Assembly: GCA_947846985.1 (NCBI GenBank)
Contig: CANTUZ010000001.1
Span: 38,278,727-38,342,726, forward strand
Direction: 5' to 3'
Length of the DNA: 64,000 nucleotides
Source of the DNA: Fratercula arctica
Taxonomy: Eukaryota > Chordata > Aves > Charadriiformes > Alcidae
The notes beneath the pieces are model-generated. The model worked only from the letters and a program-made list of their open reading frames with translations, made no database searches and was not told where the DNA came from. Every line of letters starts with the position of its first letter. The stretch's first letter is position 1. The position numbers and the translations under genes are program-made. Of this stretch, positions 1 through 11,845 are shown one piece after another.

Positions 1-3000
1 AAGACTTTGCACCTTCAAATGCCATCACATACCCTATGGGCAATGTGTTGGTTACGCAATACATTCTCATCTTTGTGTTTTGGGAAAACAGCTCTACTGG
101 GCTGTAGCACAGTCCTCAAATTATTTCAAATGCTTTGAACTGAAACACAACATCCAGTCTCTCTTTCTCACCCAGTTTCGTCTTATGGCAGCAAACCTGT
201 AGCATGAAGCCATGAGACCCAGAGCTGAAACCTATGAGGTCTTGATGCAGCCGGTCTGCTATAGATGGGGCTAGCCACGAGCAGGGTGGACACAAGCCTG
301 TGTAGCTCCTCTTGGCTTGGCATCCCGTGGTGGACATATTCAGCAGCATATATGTAGCTTTAGTAAACATTCCTGTTGAAGAAATTTATGGACGTGATGC
401 AATGCAGTTTCCTTCTGGTTGAAGAAAAAAACCCATCTAAGCATTGTATGGAATTTATTGTGAAATTTTAAGGAATTTTCTGCATAATCTGATAAAAATA
501 TTTTGGAGATCATTATCTGGTTTGCACTGTGCATTTATCTGGAAATGTTTTTATGGGGTGCTTAGTTTGTTAGAAAGATGGAAAGATGTTCACACAGCAA
601 CATAAGTCTGTTAGAGCACAATTCTGTCTGCTATCAGGCCAACAACAGAAGGTCCCTTCTTATCTAGACAAGTCACCAAACCACTGCCTCTGCACCTTTA
701 GTGGTCATCGCAAATATGGCATTTGTGTGCACTTATATTCCTTGATAGCAAGCTAATTTGTTACTGCAAATTACTAAAAAATAAATTAGAAATAACAGAG
801 AGAAAACTCATTAGGGATAATATGTTAGAAACAGTGAACCAGTACCTTCCATAGTAATCAAATCATTAAACTTTTTATCTCATATTAATTGCGCTTTATG
901 CTTTGCATAAACTTAAGATAGTAACTTCTTGACAAATTTGGATGAGGTAGGTAAATAAATATAATATACTTCTAAAGTATTTTCTCAAATAAAGTGAAAC
1001 AGTTTTACACACAGGATCCTAACTGCAGAACAGTATAACAGGGGACCTGTACTGATTTTTACCCATGGTTTAGTATTTTTCTTTAAAAAAAGATATTTTC
1101 CAGTTTATTATTTCTATGCAATGATCACATTCCCATTTTATGCATGCATCTATTGTCAATTAGGTGCATATCTTGTCATTCATACAGAAAATATTGGTAC
1201 TTTTCACAGGAAATTGGACATACTTCATACCGATTATTGCAGGCAAGGGTTTTTGGAAGCAAAATAAGTCTTTGGCTTGCACTAGGTAGATGTGAGGTGT
1301 CTATTGCATTGCATGCACTGAATATCAAGTATCCATGTTATTTACACAATAACAGCTGATTAAGGAAAATATAATCTGTAATTCTTTCCAAAACAGTTAT
1401 TGCTATTGCATTGATTTATTTGCTGTTTTAGATAAAGATCATATGCAAGAATTCTTTCTAAATAAAATAAAGGTAAATAATGAAGCATTATGATTTCTGT
1501 GTTCTAATACTAAACTTTTAGTCTTGTTTCTTTCATCACTATTAGATTGCGATCTGTCTAATTTAATGAAAATTTATGGGGAAAAATTACTGAGATTTTA
1601 AATAGGATGACATTGCCACCTTATAGAGGGCTATCAGTAATTTTTTTCCAACATATATTCACTAGTGATCAGATTTCCCCATCATATATTCTGTGAAAGG
1701 AGAGAAATAAATAAACGGAGTATAAGATCTGACTTATTGACAAAGTGATGTAATAAAACTCCATAGAAGATATCCAGAAAATAGTATTCTAAAAGGCAGA
1801 ACCTGATCCAACTCTTTTGAGATTAGTGAAAAGGAGATACCTCTTGCTCAAGTTCTAACATATATAATGTGCTTACATCTAAGTGAGTCTTTTAGATTCT
1901 CCTCGACTAGAATAAATGTAAATGTAAATGTAAAATGGAAAACTAATATAAATGTTAAAATAGATCAGATAATACTTGATGTTTTCTTCTGTGTCTATTA
2001 AGATTTTAAAGGCTTGTAATAATTTGCTTGTTTTTTATGACACTGCAGTTAAATATAGCTGAATATATTTTATAATAATTAATTAAGATTTAGATATAAT
2101 GTAAATAATATAGCATACCTAAGGGCTAGAATTTACAGAGAAACATATCTGTTCATGAAATTCTCATTTCCGTTTCAACTCAAAGGTAAAGTGTTAAATG
2201 GGTTAAACATGAATTCAGTATTTATTTAGAATTAATATATTTTAATTTTAAGAATTATAAAATGTTGGCACTTAGTTGTATTTCATGGTTTTTTTTTAAT
2301 GTGCAATATCTTGCCTTTCAAAGATAAATAAGTGTACATTTGGAAAATTTATTTTAAAGCTTGATGTCTTTTGGGGTTAGATAGCCAGTCTTCAGGCCAG
2401 TCTCTCCACTGCTTGCCATGATATAAACGTCTGAAAAAAAAATATAAAAAATCATCATTTAAAGGTAAATGTTAAGCATTTTACTGCACAATGACTATCA
2501 TCACTGTATAATAACATCTGACAAATAGGCTATTACCATCAGAGGGGAGGCTTTTAAATCAGGCCTTAACTACTTTTATTAAAGGCTTGGAAGGTAATCA
2601 TTGAAATGATATTTTTTTTCTTGTGTGTTTATACTTCTGTCTGGAGTCTTTAGACATTTTCCACTTACAAACTATCTACTACCTGTTGCGAAATACCGGT
2701 AATGAGATAATACAAGCAATTAGAAAAACATTGCTCACTCCTGAAGAAGTGTTATTGCCTCAAATGAATGTTTCCAAAGGGAATACACAGTAGTGTTTCA
2801 GTGACATTTTTTTGTTCCCTTATTTTCCCAAAGATACCTTTTGTTTCTTACATATCCTGTCTAATCAGTAACTCACAGGTGGCTGCAGAATACTGCTAAT
2901 GCAGTAAATACACTCCCTTGGGGAGTAAGTAACATTAAATCTCAAATTCACAGAGAACAAGGTCAGTTTATGATCCCTTTACATATGATGTCAAGAGTAT

Positions 3001-3479
3001 CTTAAAAACGCTTCTTGGTTAGATTTAATCTTATGTTTCTTAAACATTTCAAAGTCTGTAGTCTGTAACTCGACTTGCCACAGTGTTGAGCACTAAGGAT
3101 GGGAATTACATGCATGGATCTCTCCTCTTAGCATCCAGATGTAAGCCCGTATATCTCCACTTGCCATGCTGTGCTGCATGCTTTTTCCCAGCCTGAGATC
3201 CTGTGTGATGGTCCCAGCTGGTCACCCTCATCTGTGCCTCATTAAGTGCTTCTCATGTAGGGAGACAAAACATGGGGTCTCATACAGCAGGGTTATGCTT
3301 TTGGCCTCTCATAAGGCAGAGTTATGATATGAAGCTTATCACTTTGCCCCCTGGTCGGCCAAGGGCTCTTCTACTGTTTTGCCTCTTATTTCTGACACGA
3401 TAAAGTGATCCTGAGGTTTTCCAGACTGTTAGTGATTTCTAAGACAGTAGGAAGGGACCTACAAAGTGGTTACCAGAAA
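1..3479. other. AT-rich non-coding DNA, no gene seen
   Basis: AT-rich sequence with frequent stops in all six frames and only short chance open frames. There is no recognisable coding domain, RNA gene or transposon. Short T-runs (for example near 2288) and one small tandem repeat near 1914 are the only structure seen. It could be intergenic or intronic; the window alone cannot tell. Confidence 0.7.
1914..1934 (+). repeat. (AAATGT)n microsatellite, about 3.5 units
   Basis: Consecutive AAATGT hexamers in otherwise AT-rich DNA. Too short to be more than a small slippage repeat. Confidence 0.8.
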
Positions 3480-3787
3480 TAATAATGAAATAAATTTGAG
3501 TAAAAACACCACCCTCATATACACACCACCAGTGCCCTTTTAGCTGTTGAGTGAGTGTCCCTCCCTGCAGCAAGGATGATCAGTGGGCTCCTGCCCTGTT
3601 CTGGGAAGGTCTTCACCACGGAATACATCTTCCTTGGACAGCGAGTTCTGGTCCCCAACATGGTGGAGATGAGTTCTCATGCACGTATGCCCAAGGGCGT
3701 CTCCCCACACACAGGCTGGACATATCCATGCTGTAGAGCATTTGGTTGTGCATTTCCTCTGGGCCCCAAGTGTAAGCTCTAAGACAT
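3480..3787. other. GC-raised unclassified block
   Basis: This 300-base block has visibly higher GC than its flanks. It carries two short overlapping plus-strand open frames (61 and 75 codons) that overlap because stops are rarer in GC-rich DNA. I recognise neither protein and see no strong flanking splice signals. It may be an old transposon fragment or unique sequence; no family is assigned. Confidence 0.4.
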
Positions 3788-3841
3788 AAAAAAAACCCTT
3801 CTTATGTATGGGTTTTTTTTTCGTTCGTTTGTTTGTTTTTT
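3788..3841 (+). repeat. A8CCC / GGGT8 inverted repeat followed by T/G-rich run
   Basis: An A8CCC arm (3788-3798) is followed by an 11-base loop and a perfectly complementary GGGT8 arm (3810-3820), giving an 11-bp stem. A TTCG/TTTG-like repeat then runs to about 3841. The hairpin is visible directly; no function is inferred. Confidence 0.8.
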
Positions 3842-6489
3842 TAATTCAAAACTCGCCAGCGTGGAGTCTTTAATGTGAAACTGAAGGTGTGTTTTGCTTG
3901 GCCTAATGTCTGACATAAAGGTGTGTGATGGCATTTGAAGACATAAAGTTTGCTGGGATGTTGTTGGAAGACAGTGTAAGAGAGGAAAAAAAACCTTGTC
4001 TGCTGCAGTGTTCTAACAATACCGCTTAACTAAAAAGAAAGACCAAGGCTCAAGGGTAAATCTGAGTGCAAAGTCATTTGACAGTGTAGATGAACCCTTC
4101 ATTTTTTTTTTTAATGGATCTATGTCTAGTTAGATTATGTCTCTGGAAAACTGAAGAATGGGGTTTATGAGGGTACCAAGCGCTTTATGTATTTTTCTTG
4201 TCTCCTCCTTTCCACAACCTGCAAAAAAATATTTGCAAAGTAAGTAGAACATGTAACCCTTTTTTTAACAAAAAGGCTAGGTGATCTTTACATAAAAATA
4301 TTGAGAAATTCTGTTCAGGAACGAGAACTGCTTGGGATTTATCAGTAACTCTTATTTCTTGGTGGTAAAGTGGGATAACAAGTGAGTTCCCTTGCCTTTA
4401 TACCCAGCCGTAGAGAACATACTCACACAAAATGAGATGCAGAAAAAAAAAGTAAAAGACTGCAACAGGAAGAATGTCTAATTATCATGCAGACTACTTT
4501 TGCTTTTGTTTTGTTTGTTTGTTTGTTCATTTGTTTTTGTTTTGATTCAATAGATGTACTACTTTTCCTGTAACTTGTCTTACAATTTAAAGGGACACTA
4601 TTATCAGTTTTCGGGCAAGTAAAAAAGTGTTTCTTGTTTTCCTTTTAATGTGTTTGTTAGTTTAATAAACTGCTGGTTTTACACGTGATATTGACTACTA
4701 AAGCCTCAACTACAACAAAAAGCAACATTCATGCCAGAAGAGTGAGAGGTTCTTAGTTATCAAAGAATGCAAATTAATTTGTAAAATCAGGTGGCATGGT
4801 CAGACCAAGTCAAAACTCTCAAGCACATTTTTCCCTCTGTTTTGATAACATGCAAATAGGAAAGCTCTTGGCTACCACAGGCTGTAAAATGAAGTAGGAA
4901 TCTACATGATATACCATAAAAATTATAGCAGTTTACTTGTGCTGCCACACTGTTTTCTCTAAAAACTTATAAAACCCCTAAATTTATTGAAATTATTAGA
5001 TTTGTACTACATCTCACAGAAAAGAGAAGCAATAGCTGCATTTGTAGTCAATTAACACTCTCTGCATGGTAAGGATACGAGTGGCATTTATCCCTTTTGA
5101 ACCTCTTGCCTTACTGATAGATTCAATGCCTGACTGGGCAAACCAGCAAAGAAATCAATGTCTAGAGACTACTTCATATTTTTTGCTACCTTTGTAGAGA
5201 TGACAGCTCCTTAAGCAAACCTATGGCTGGTACTTGCCACATTGATCTCCTGTCAAACTTATTCCACAACCTTATTCCTCCAGTTGAAATCAAAATGAGC
5301 TCAGCTGATGAAAAACACAAAAGAGTAAATCATGAAGAGCCTCCATTAACATGGGGCCAAAAGAAACTTTTTCCCTCTGGTCTGTAGAAACAAAATATTT
5401 CCACCAGCACATGCATAGAGAAGATCTTAGCAGTCATGCAGGCCTTCCTTGAGGAGATCTGTCCTTAACTGGACCTTTAACATCAGAAACTATCAGGTGA
5501 AGTCACTGAATGATAGGAAGGTTTGTCTAAATTGTGTCCTTTCCTTTAGATTTATTTTTTCTTTATCGCCAAAAAGGGATTGCTTCAAGGACATGGGTTA
5601 GCAGTGGTTGAACAAAGGTACATCTTTCTAGAGGTACATTTAGAAGCAAATAGTGTAACTGATGGAATAAAGAATCTTATATACCTCCTGCATTTTAAAA
5701 AGGAGTTAAGGAAATTTCAAGTAACACTGGACATTTAATCTGGAATTCTGCAGTGTGAATACACCAGAAACACTAATCAGTGACAGTCTCTAGGGGACTA
5801 TCTAGTAAGCAGTAATTTAATTAAGTATAATCAGTATGTTTTTGGAAAAATGAGTTTATAGCCACTATTTGGGTGGGGTTTTTTTTTTTGTAAAAGAGGT
5901 AACAAAAAGCTGAGAAAGTCATAACATATCCATGCATTAATTTACAACTGCATTTTCAAAGTACTACACAGGCTGTTAGCTAAGCAATCCCCATTAGAGA
6001 TGGCAAATGAAACCTTATTGCCTGCTTTGAAACTGTGGGTGCAAGAACACTTTTTGAAATACACCTACAAGGCTGGTGAATGCATTATAGTGATGACTTA
6101 CTGGTTTGGAACTCCAAGAGGGAGAAAATGTTTAAAATAAATGGGCAGAAGGAGTGAATGACTACGGATGAGCACTAAAGCAATTCTGTTCACTTTGTAA
6201 AGCAATGACCCAGAGGAGATGTGCAGTAGGGAGATAAAATTTCCTGATATTAAAAAACAGAGAAGTATAGTAATAATTGACAGAAAAAGAAAGTATAGTA
6301 CAAAATTACTTAGACAGACTAATTGCCGAATGGATAAATACAGTTCAATACTGAGAAATTTAAATTCCTGTAGCTAGAGGGAGTTTCATACTAAAAATAA
6401 GAAAAGAAAACATAATTTTAATGACCAAACATAACAGAATCCTCAGAAGCACCTGAAGATAATGATTATAAAGAATAAACAAACATTTT
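3842..6489. other. AT-rich non-coding DNA, no gene seen
   Basis: No coding frame, RNA gene or recognised transposon. It contains a (GTTT)n microsatellite at 4503-4544 and a GGGGT11 run at 5875-5889. Open frames are at chance length. Confidence 0.7.
4503..4544 (+). repeat. (GTTT)n-type microsatellite
   Basis: Imperfect GTTT/GTTTT repetition with one interruption (GTTCATTT). Confidence 0.85.
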
Positions 6490-7480
6490 ATTGTTTTTTT
6501 TTCCTATACAGAATCACAGTGTATCTAGTGTAGTGCAGACTACCGTCCTCGTAGTAAGAATAAAACTGCATGAACACGGTTGCTTTGGTGCCTTGGGAGA
6601 CTTATTGGTTGTTCTAATGTCACCTGTCAGTTCCAAGGGTGGTGGCCTAAATTTCACTGCACTCCCAGTCCCCGCCTGCGGTTGGGTCCCTGCGGAGTCT
6701 CAGTCTGTTTTTTTTCAGGAAAACCAGCCACAAAGAAAATCTCAATGCCAGACTTTACAGGAGAAGGTGGTTTTATTTTTAAGCAAAATTGTTTTCATCC
6801 ATTCACACTCATGTTCTCCTACTCATGTACACCAGGATGCTTGCATGCAGGCTGTCTGTCCAGGATTCCCTTCAGTGGCCTAGAGAACAAAGGATGCCAG
6901 CTATCAAGTCTTCCTCACATCTCATGGTTTGCACTTAGTTAGTCAGCCAGATTGGATTGGGTGTGCTTTTTCATATCTTTTAGGAGCTGACAGTGTTTGG
7001 TTTTTGGTTTCTCTGATGTGTACCAGCTGTGTGAGTTGTCAGGATTTACTTACTGTGTACTGTATCCTTCTCGACTTGGGTGTCTGGGGTCTTGGTGACC
7101 TGTAGATTTGGTGGATATCAACGTATGGCATTCTCATAAACCCTCTCTTGGTGTTTGTTCCTTCCATTTTTTCTACCCAGAGGTTAAATTTCATCCTTCA
7201 AACATGATAATCCTAATATTTCTCTTACAATTCTGTACATTGTTGAGTTGCTGTTGATCATATGACCTCATATCACAAGGACAGATGGGACAGATGGACA
7301 TTCTTGGTCCAAGAACAACCCCTTCATGGTGGCAAAAAGTATGGCCTAAATCAGGCCCTAAAGAACAGGGTGCAGCCGAGGATTTCTTTCTTGCAGCACC
7401 CAGAGCGAGTCAGAAGGATGTTTCACCATATCAGAAGAGCAGATGTTAGAGGTTTTGGCTTTGAGCTGTGTCTCAGTGCT
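6490..7480. other. GC-raised unclassified block of about 1 kb
   Basis: Higher GC and lower stop density than the flanks. It includes 130- and 120-codon plus-strand open frames that overlap each other in different frames (6491-6883 and 6580-6942), plus a 78-codon frame at 7262-7498. None of the translations resembles a family I know, and the overlap of long frames suggests a compositional effect. It lies directly upstream of an antisense CR1 tail, so it may include an old LTR or other transposon remnant, but I see no target-site duplication or terminal repeat that would prove this. Confidence 0.35.
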
Positions 7481-7488
7481 TGTGAGAT

Positions 7489-7690
7489 CATGAGATAATT
7501 CACGCTGGAAGGGACCTCAGGCTATCATCCATCCTCTTGCTGAAAACATGGTTGCTCAGACCTGGTTGCTCAGAGCTTTATCCAATCTGGTCTTGAAAAT
7601 CTCTGAGGACAGAGAGCACACAGCCTCACTGGGAAAACTCTTTTCAATGCTTGACTGTCCTTGTGGTGAAAAAGTTATTCCCAAACAAGG
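7489..7690 (-). mobile_element. CR1 LINE 3'-end fragment, antisense, diverged
   Basis: Read on the plus strand this is the reverse complement of a CR1 3' end. It shows a degraded GGAAGGGACCT segment, a GGTTGCTCAGAGC..TCCAATCTGGTCTTGAA segment, then an ATCTC..GGACAGAG..CACAGCCTC segment and a GTGAAAAAG segment, in the order expected for the CR1 C-terminus and 3' UTR. The octamer tail is decayed. About 20 bases (TGGTTGCTCAGA) are locally duplicated near 7549-7572. Divergence is high, so this is an old copy. Confidence 0.8.
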
Positions 7691-10600
7691 TAGATGATAG
7701 ATATTGCTCGTTGAGTTTTGTGGATGCAAGTTTCAGATTTTCCTGATTAGAAGACATATGACCTGACTCAGAAAGAGATGATTGTGTAAGATGGCAGAGA
7801 GATTTGTATGAGTAAGACAAATGATGTTAGCTTTCACAGGGCATTCACAGGGGTCTGATCATGTTGCAGTAAATTCTTGCTCTTGTGAAGAATTCCGGTC
7901 TTGTCAGTGGAGCTTTTGCATGGACATTTTAGGCTGGCAGCACGGATCCTAACATTAGGCCCATGAAAAATAGATTTCTGAATTAAATTTCATTAACTCA
8001 ACATGGGAATGTTGGCTCTCTATAGGAAAAAGAGCAATTGTGATTCAGGGAAAAGTAATAGAGGGAGCTTCTCAGATGCTGCTGAGGTAGATCTCGAGAC
8101 GGCATGATGCTATGCCAAGTTATATCCTCAGAGGAATTCATCTACTTCAGATAAATCTAAAATACATGATTCCAATCCCAAAGGCAAATGAAGTCATGAT
8201 CTGAAATGGGGTTCAAGGTGATAAGAGGGGTAAGAAGATCTGTTTCATGGATGTGGCTGCATTAAATGATGCATAAATTTACATATTGTTGCACGTCACT
8301 GTCAGAAGTAGTCCCACTGAACAGTGCCATTAGCACTGGTAGAATATTATATCTATTTTCAGCTAATCAGAGACCCTGTGGTTGATTTAACCTCCCTGCT
8401 TTCACAGAACGGTTAGCCTGAGTAATTTTGTGGGTTTCATGAATTCATACCATGCAAAGAGTCAATAACACACGTGGCTGATGAGTTGCAAATTCACACA
8501 GATCTGTCATTGTACATCAGGTGGTCCAGCCCCTGTGTCATTCTTTCAAAGTTTTCTGTTTTCTCAATATCCTTTATAATGCTTTTTAACTGAGAACAAT
8601 GTATGCGGAATAATATAATTTAAGCTATATAAATTTACTGTCACCTTGGTACTTCTTTGATTTTTGCAGGTTTGCACATCTGACAGTTCTGCAGCCATGA
8701 CATGGGCACTCCTTACGTGTGGGAATGGATTCACCTACCTTTAGATATCTAGAGTGAAACATCTGTGCCTGGGATAGGAACGGTAGGTTCCTTTTACAAC
8801 CAAACAATAAACATCTTCAAGAGGTGAGTCATTCTAAGCTTGGTACTTTAGTAATTATCTCTGGAGGAGATGAATTCCTTTCTAGAGGTGCCTGTCTCTT
8901 CATTGTCTGTTAGAGGAGACAGGATTTACCTTATTCCAATCCATATTTAGACATTTAATTTGGATTAGGGCAGATAACTTCTACCATAGTTTTTTTTATC
9001 ATTGCATTTTTATCCTACTGCTTTCCATTTAACTATTTCTAGCTTTACAAAGGTGATCTGCATTCCTTGTCCTGAAATACAAATGGCCTCACCAAGTGAT
9101 TCAGATCTGTTTGCATATGGATATTGATAGATTCATCACCAGATAACCAGAACACTAAAGGCAACACAGAAACTTGGAACTCCAAGAAGAGAGAAGCTGG
9201 GTATATAACAAATGATAAGTAATGGTGCTTAGCTCCTTAAAGAAATTGCTTAAGCACTGTGCATAACTAAGCCAGGGGATCTATATTATTACTGTTCTGT
9301 AAAAGAAGCTATAAGAATTATTTAATTCTGCAGGAAACAAATTACTAGCCACCATCAAAGGTAACAAACAAATGAAAAGGACAGATAAAACAAAGATGAA
9401 TTTCAGTTAGAGTGCAGCAAAACTGATGTTCTTCACTGATACTTTCCAGTGACCAAGAATATTTTCTTTCTTTTGTTTGTTTTTTTAGAAAATATGAAGA
9501 ATTCCAGTTTATGATTTTTTAACTTTTTTTTTTTTTTTTCTTTTCTCCAGTAGAAACCTCATTTGTTGCTTTGTCAGCTCACAGCTGTGAGGTAGGAAAG
9601 CCAGCGCCGAAGAATTCTAAATGAGAGTTAGTTGTAGAAAATATTCCCTAGTCAACAGGGAGGGTTGGTCTGTGTCAGCTGGGTTTCACTCTTGACTCAA
9701 AACGTCATTAACATTGACATGCTGGAACTGATGCTGTGCAGTGTAAAGCCTCACATACTGCAGTATTTTCTACAGCAAGAGGTGAACACTATGATTTTGC
9801 AGTACAGGGACTCCCCGGGGCTAAGATGAAGCCCTGACTCCATTTCTCCTCTCCTGTTAGTTGCTTGGCCAATTCCCTGACCATCGGCGGAACTCTCTAT
9901 TTTTGCCACTGTTTCATTTGCTTCTCTGAGGTGAGCTGTAAGGAGAAAGCAGCAAGGTGATTTCAGCCTTGCTGCATAATGTCTTAAGATCTGTTGCTCA
10001 AACAGGCCAGCCCTAATCTAGCAAACTGAATAAAATCCTACCTCGGATTGACTGACTAGCTGGGTGGTAAATGAATATCCATGAAGGGAAAGGCAAAGTT
10101 CAATGCCTTTAAGGGCCATCTTGAACTCTGATAATGTCACAGAAAGAAACAGTTGTGGCTGTTACAGGTGTGATAATCTGATGGCAGAGGAAAGAAAAAG
10201 TTTGTAGGTGGAGGTAAGAGGTTTTATTTGACCAGCTAGCCAAAATGGAAAAGAAGAATCAAGCTCTCAGGCATAAACAATCTTCTAAAGTAAGTGTATG
10301 CACTGGGGAGTTACCTTTGAAAGAAAAACTCCTCCTTGCTGTTTCAAGGTATTTCTGTGTACAAAAGAATGGGAATTTTTCAGGTCAGTGAGAACTGTGG
10401 GCATCAGAAACGTGTTTTAAATCTTAAGAGAGTCACCTGCTGATATGTTTTAGCTATCAACATAATTTGCATGGATTTGTTTCATGCACCTTCCCTTTTG
10501 AAAACATAGTATATGCTAGGGAAAATATTTACTGTTTTAGCCCTCACACTAGCAGAAAAACAATAGTCCCTACTTTAGTTCTCTGTCCCCACCTCTAACT

Positions 10601-10744
10601 GTATCACAAAGACTCGTGGAATTAAGTGAATCTCTGTTCTCACTTGTACTCTTTTCCTTTGTCTGTGGCTGCGTCCAGAATACTATTTTGACAACACAGC
10701 TATGTTACCTAGAAGGTATATACGCAGTTAAATATAATACTTGA
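7691..10744. other. AT-rich non-coding DNA, no gene seen
   Basis: No recognised gene or transposon. A poly-T run lies at 9524-9544, directly followed by a CCAG that could act as a splice acceptor; the following 41 bases end at a GAG/GTAGGA donor-like site, but this is too weak to call an exon. Confidence 0.65.
9524..9544 (+). repeat. poly-T run
   Basis: Sixteen T followed by C and four more T. Confidence 0.9.
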
Positions 10745-10925
10745 CATTTACATGCCTATTTTCTTAGATCTCAAAGGGAACTATAAAGTGTAAACACTCC
10801 CATTGTCATTTTATACATGGAGAATGCAAGATACAGTCAGAGGCAGAACTGAGAACAGAACCAAGCCTTCTTACCTCTGGACACGAGCTTGTCATTTTAG
10901 ACCAATTATATTGTCTAGTTTTGGT
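10745..10925 (+). mobile_element. possible MIR/CORE-SINE-like relic
   Basis: The order CCCATTGTCATTTTATACATGG, then AGGCAGAACTGAGAACAGAACC, then a CTTCTTACCTCTGGACACGAGC-like segment resembles the 3' half of ancient amniote MIR-type SINEs (a threshold 'ATTTTACAGATG' box followed by 'GCAGAGCTGGGATTAGAACC'). The match is by eye and diverged; an L2-type tail shares part of it. The limits are approximate. Confidence 0.4.
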
Positions 10926-11739
10926 TTTATGGGGAAAAAACCCCATATATTTGAGGATCCAGTATGCAATGTGTGAAACTGCATGTAGTGATGCATCTCA
11001 TTAAGAGTTACTTTTTTGCAGAAATAGCCCATCTAAAAACTCTTATTACCCTGTACAGTCTACTTAGAGAGTTTCTGCTCAGTGAATAAATAGGAAAGGA
11101 GGTTATTTGCGTGTCTTGTTTTCTGACTAAATTGCTGATAGCAGTCAAAAACATTTCAGAGGGAAAAAAGTAATCTTTGCTGAGAAAAGCATAAAGGAAG
11201 TTTGTATCTCCTAGACTAATTCTATAACATATTGGGTGTTGATCTGAATATATTTATGAATGAAGATGTGATTTATGCTTTAAGTGAAAAGGAAGATGAT
11301 AAAGATGAATTAGATCAGCCAGTCCATTTGATCATCAAGTAAGCTGCAGTGGCAATTCTTTGATAGAGAACAAAATCATATTAAAATGATAAGAACAGAA
11401 TTAACAGGGAACACAGAAGAAAGAAAAAATGATAAAGAAGATGATTTTAGAAGACTAAATAACAAAAAAAAATCCTTGAACTGTGAATAAAAAGTAGCTA
11501 ATTGTGAAATAGAGGCTCCCAATTTGATTCTGTGAGCTGAAATACCAGAGCGTGCTGTAGAATTATGTCAGAAACAGCAGTTCCACAGTCAGGCAATTAA
11601 CCACAGTTAGGATCAGGAGTAGATAGTCAGGAGACGGCGTATTAAGCTCTTCCTTGATATGAAATCAGAATTTGATTTAATTATTGATGTGAGTAGAGCT
11701 ACTGCAGGCCACATAAGGGTTTCCAGTTATACACATTGT
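10926..11739. other. AT-rich non-coding DNA, nothing recognised
   Basis: A GGGGAAAAAACCCC inverted repeat lies at 10931-10944. Otherwise no gene, RNA or transposon is seen. Confidence 0.65.
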
Positions 11740-11845
11740 TGTCTTCTGTTTCCATAGACCTGTTTCATCATCTGCAGAGTGAGGCTAATACATGCCTCCT
11801 TCAGAAAGCATTATGAGTTTTGTCAAAGAAATAAAAAGTTCTATT
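11740..11845 (-). mobile_element. possible MIR-like relic, antisense
   Basis: TTTCCATAGACCTGTTTCATC followed by ATCTGCAGAGTGAGGCTAATA resembles the reverse complement of the MIR core ('CCTCAGTTTCCTCATCTGTAAAATGGGGATAATA'), with a weak continuation through CATGCCTCC. It is a short, diverged, by-eye match. If both calls are right, it and the block at 10745-10925 would be two separate ancient SINE copies. Confidence 0.4.

Noticed and set aside
6491..6942. 130- and 120-codon overlapping plus-strand open frames as genes
   Set aside because: They overlap in different frames in a GC-raised block, match no family I know and have no supporting splice or promoter context.
9525..9597. Micro-exon after the poly-T run (CCAG at 9550, GAG/GTAGGA at 9591)
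   Set aside because: Only 41 bases, begins with an in-frame stop in one frame, and the acceptor signal is largely explained by a homopolymer.
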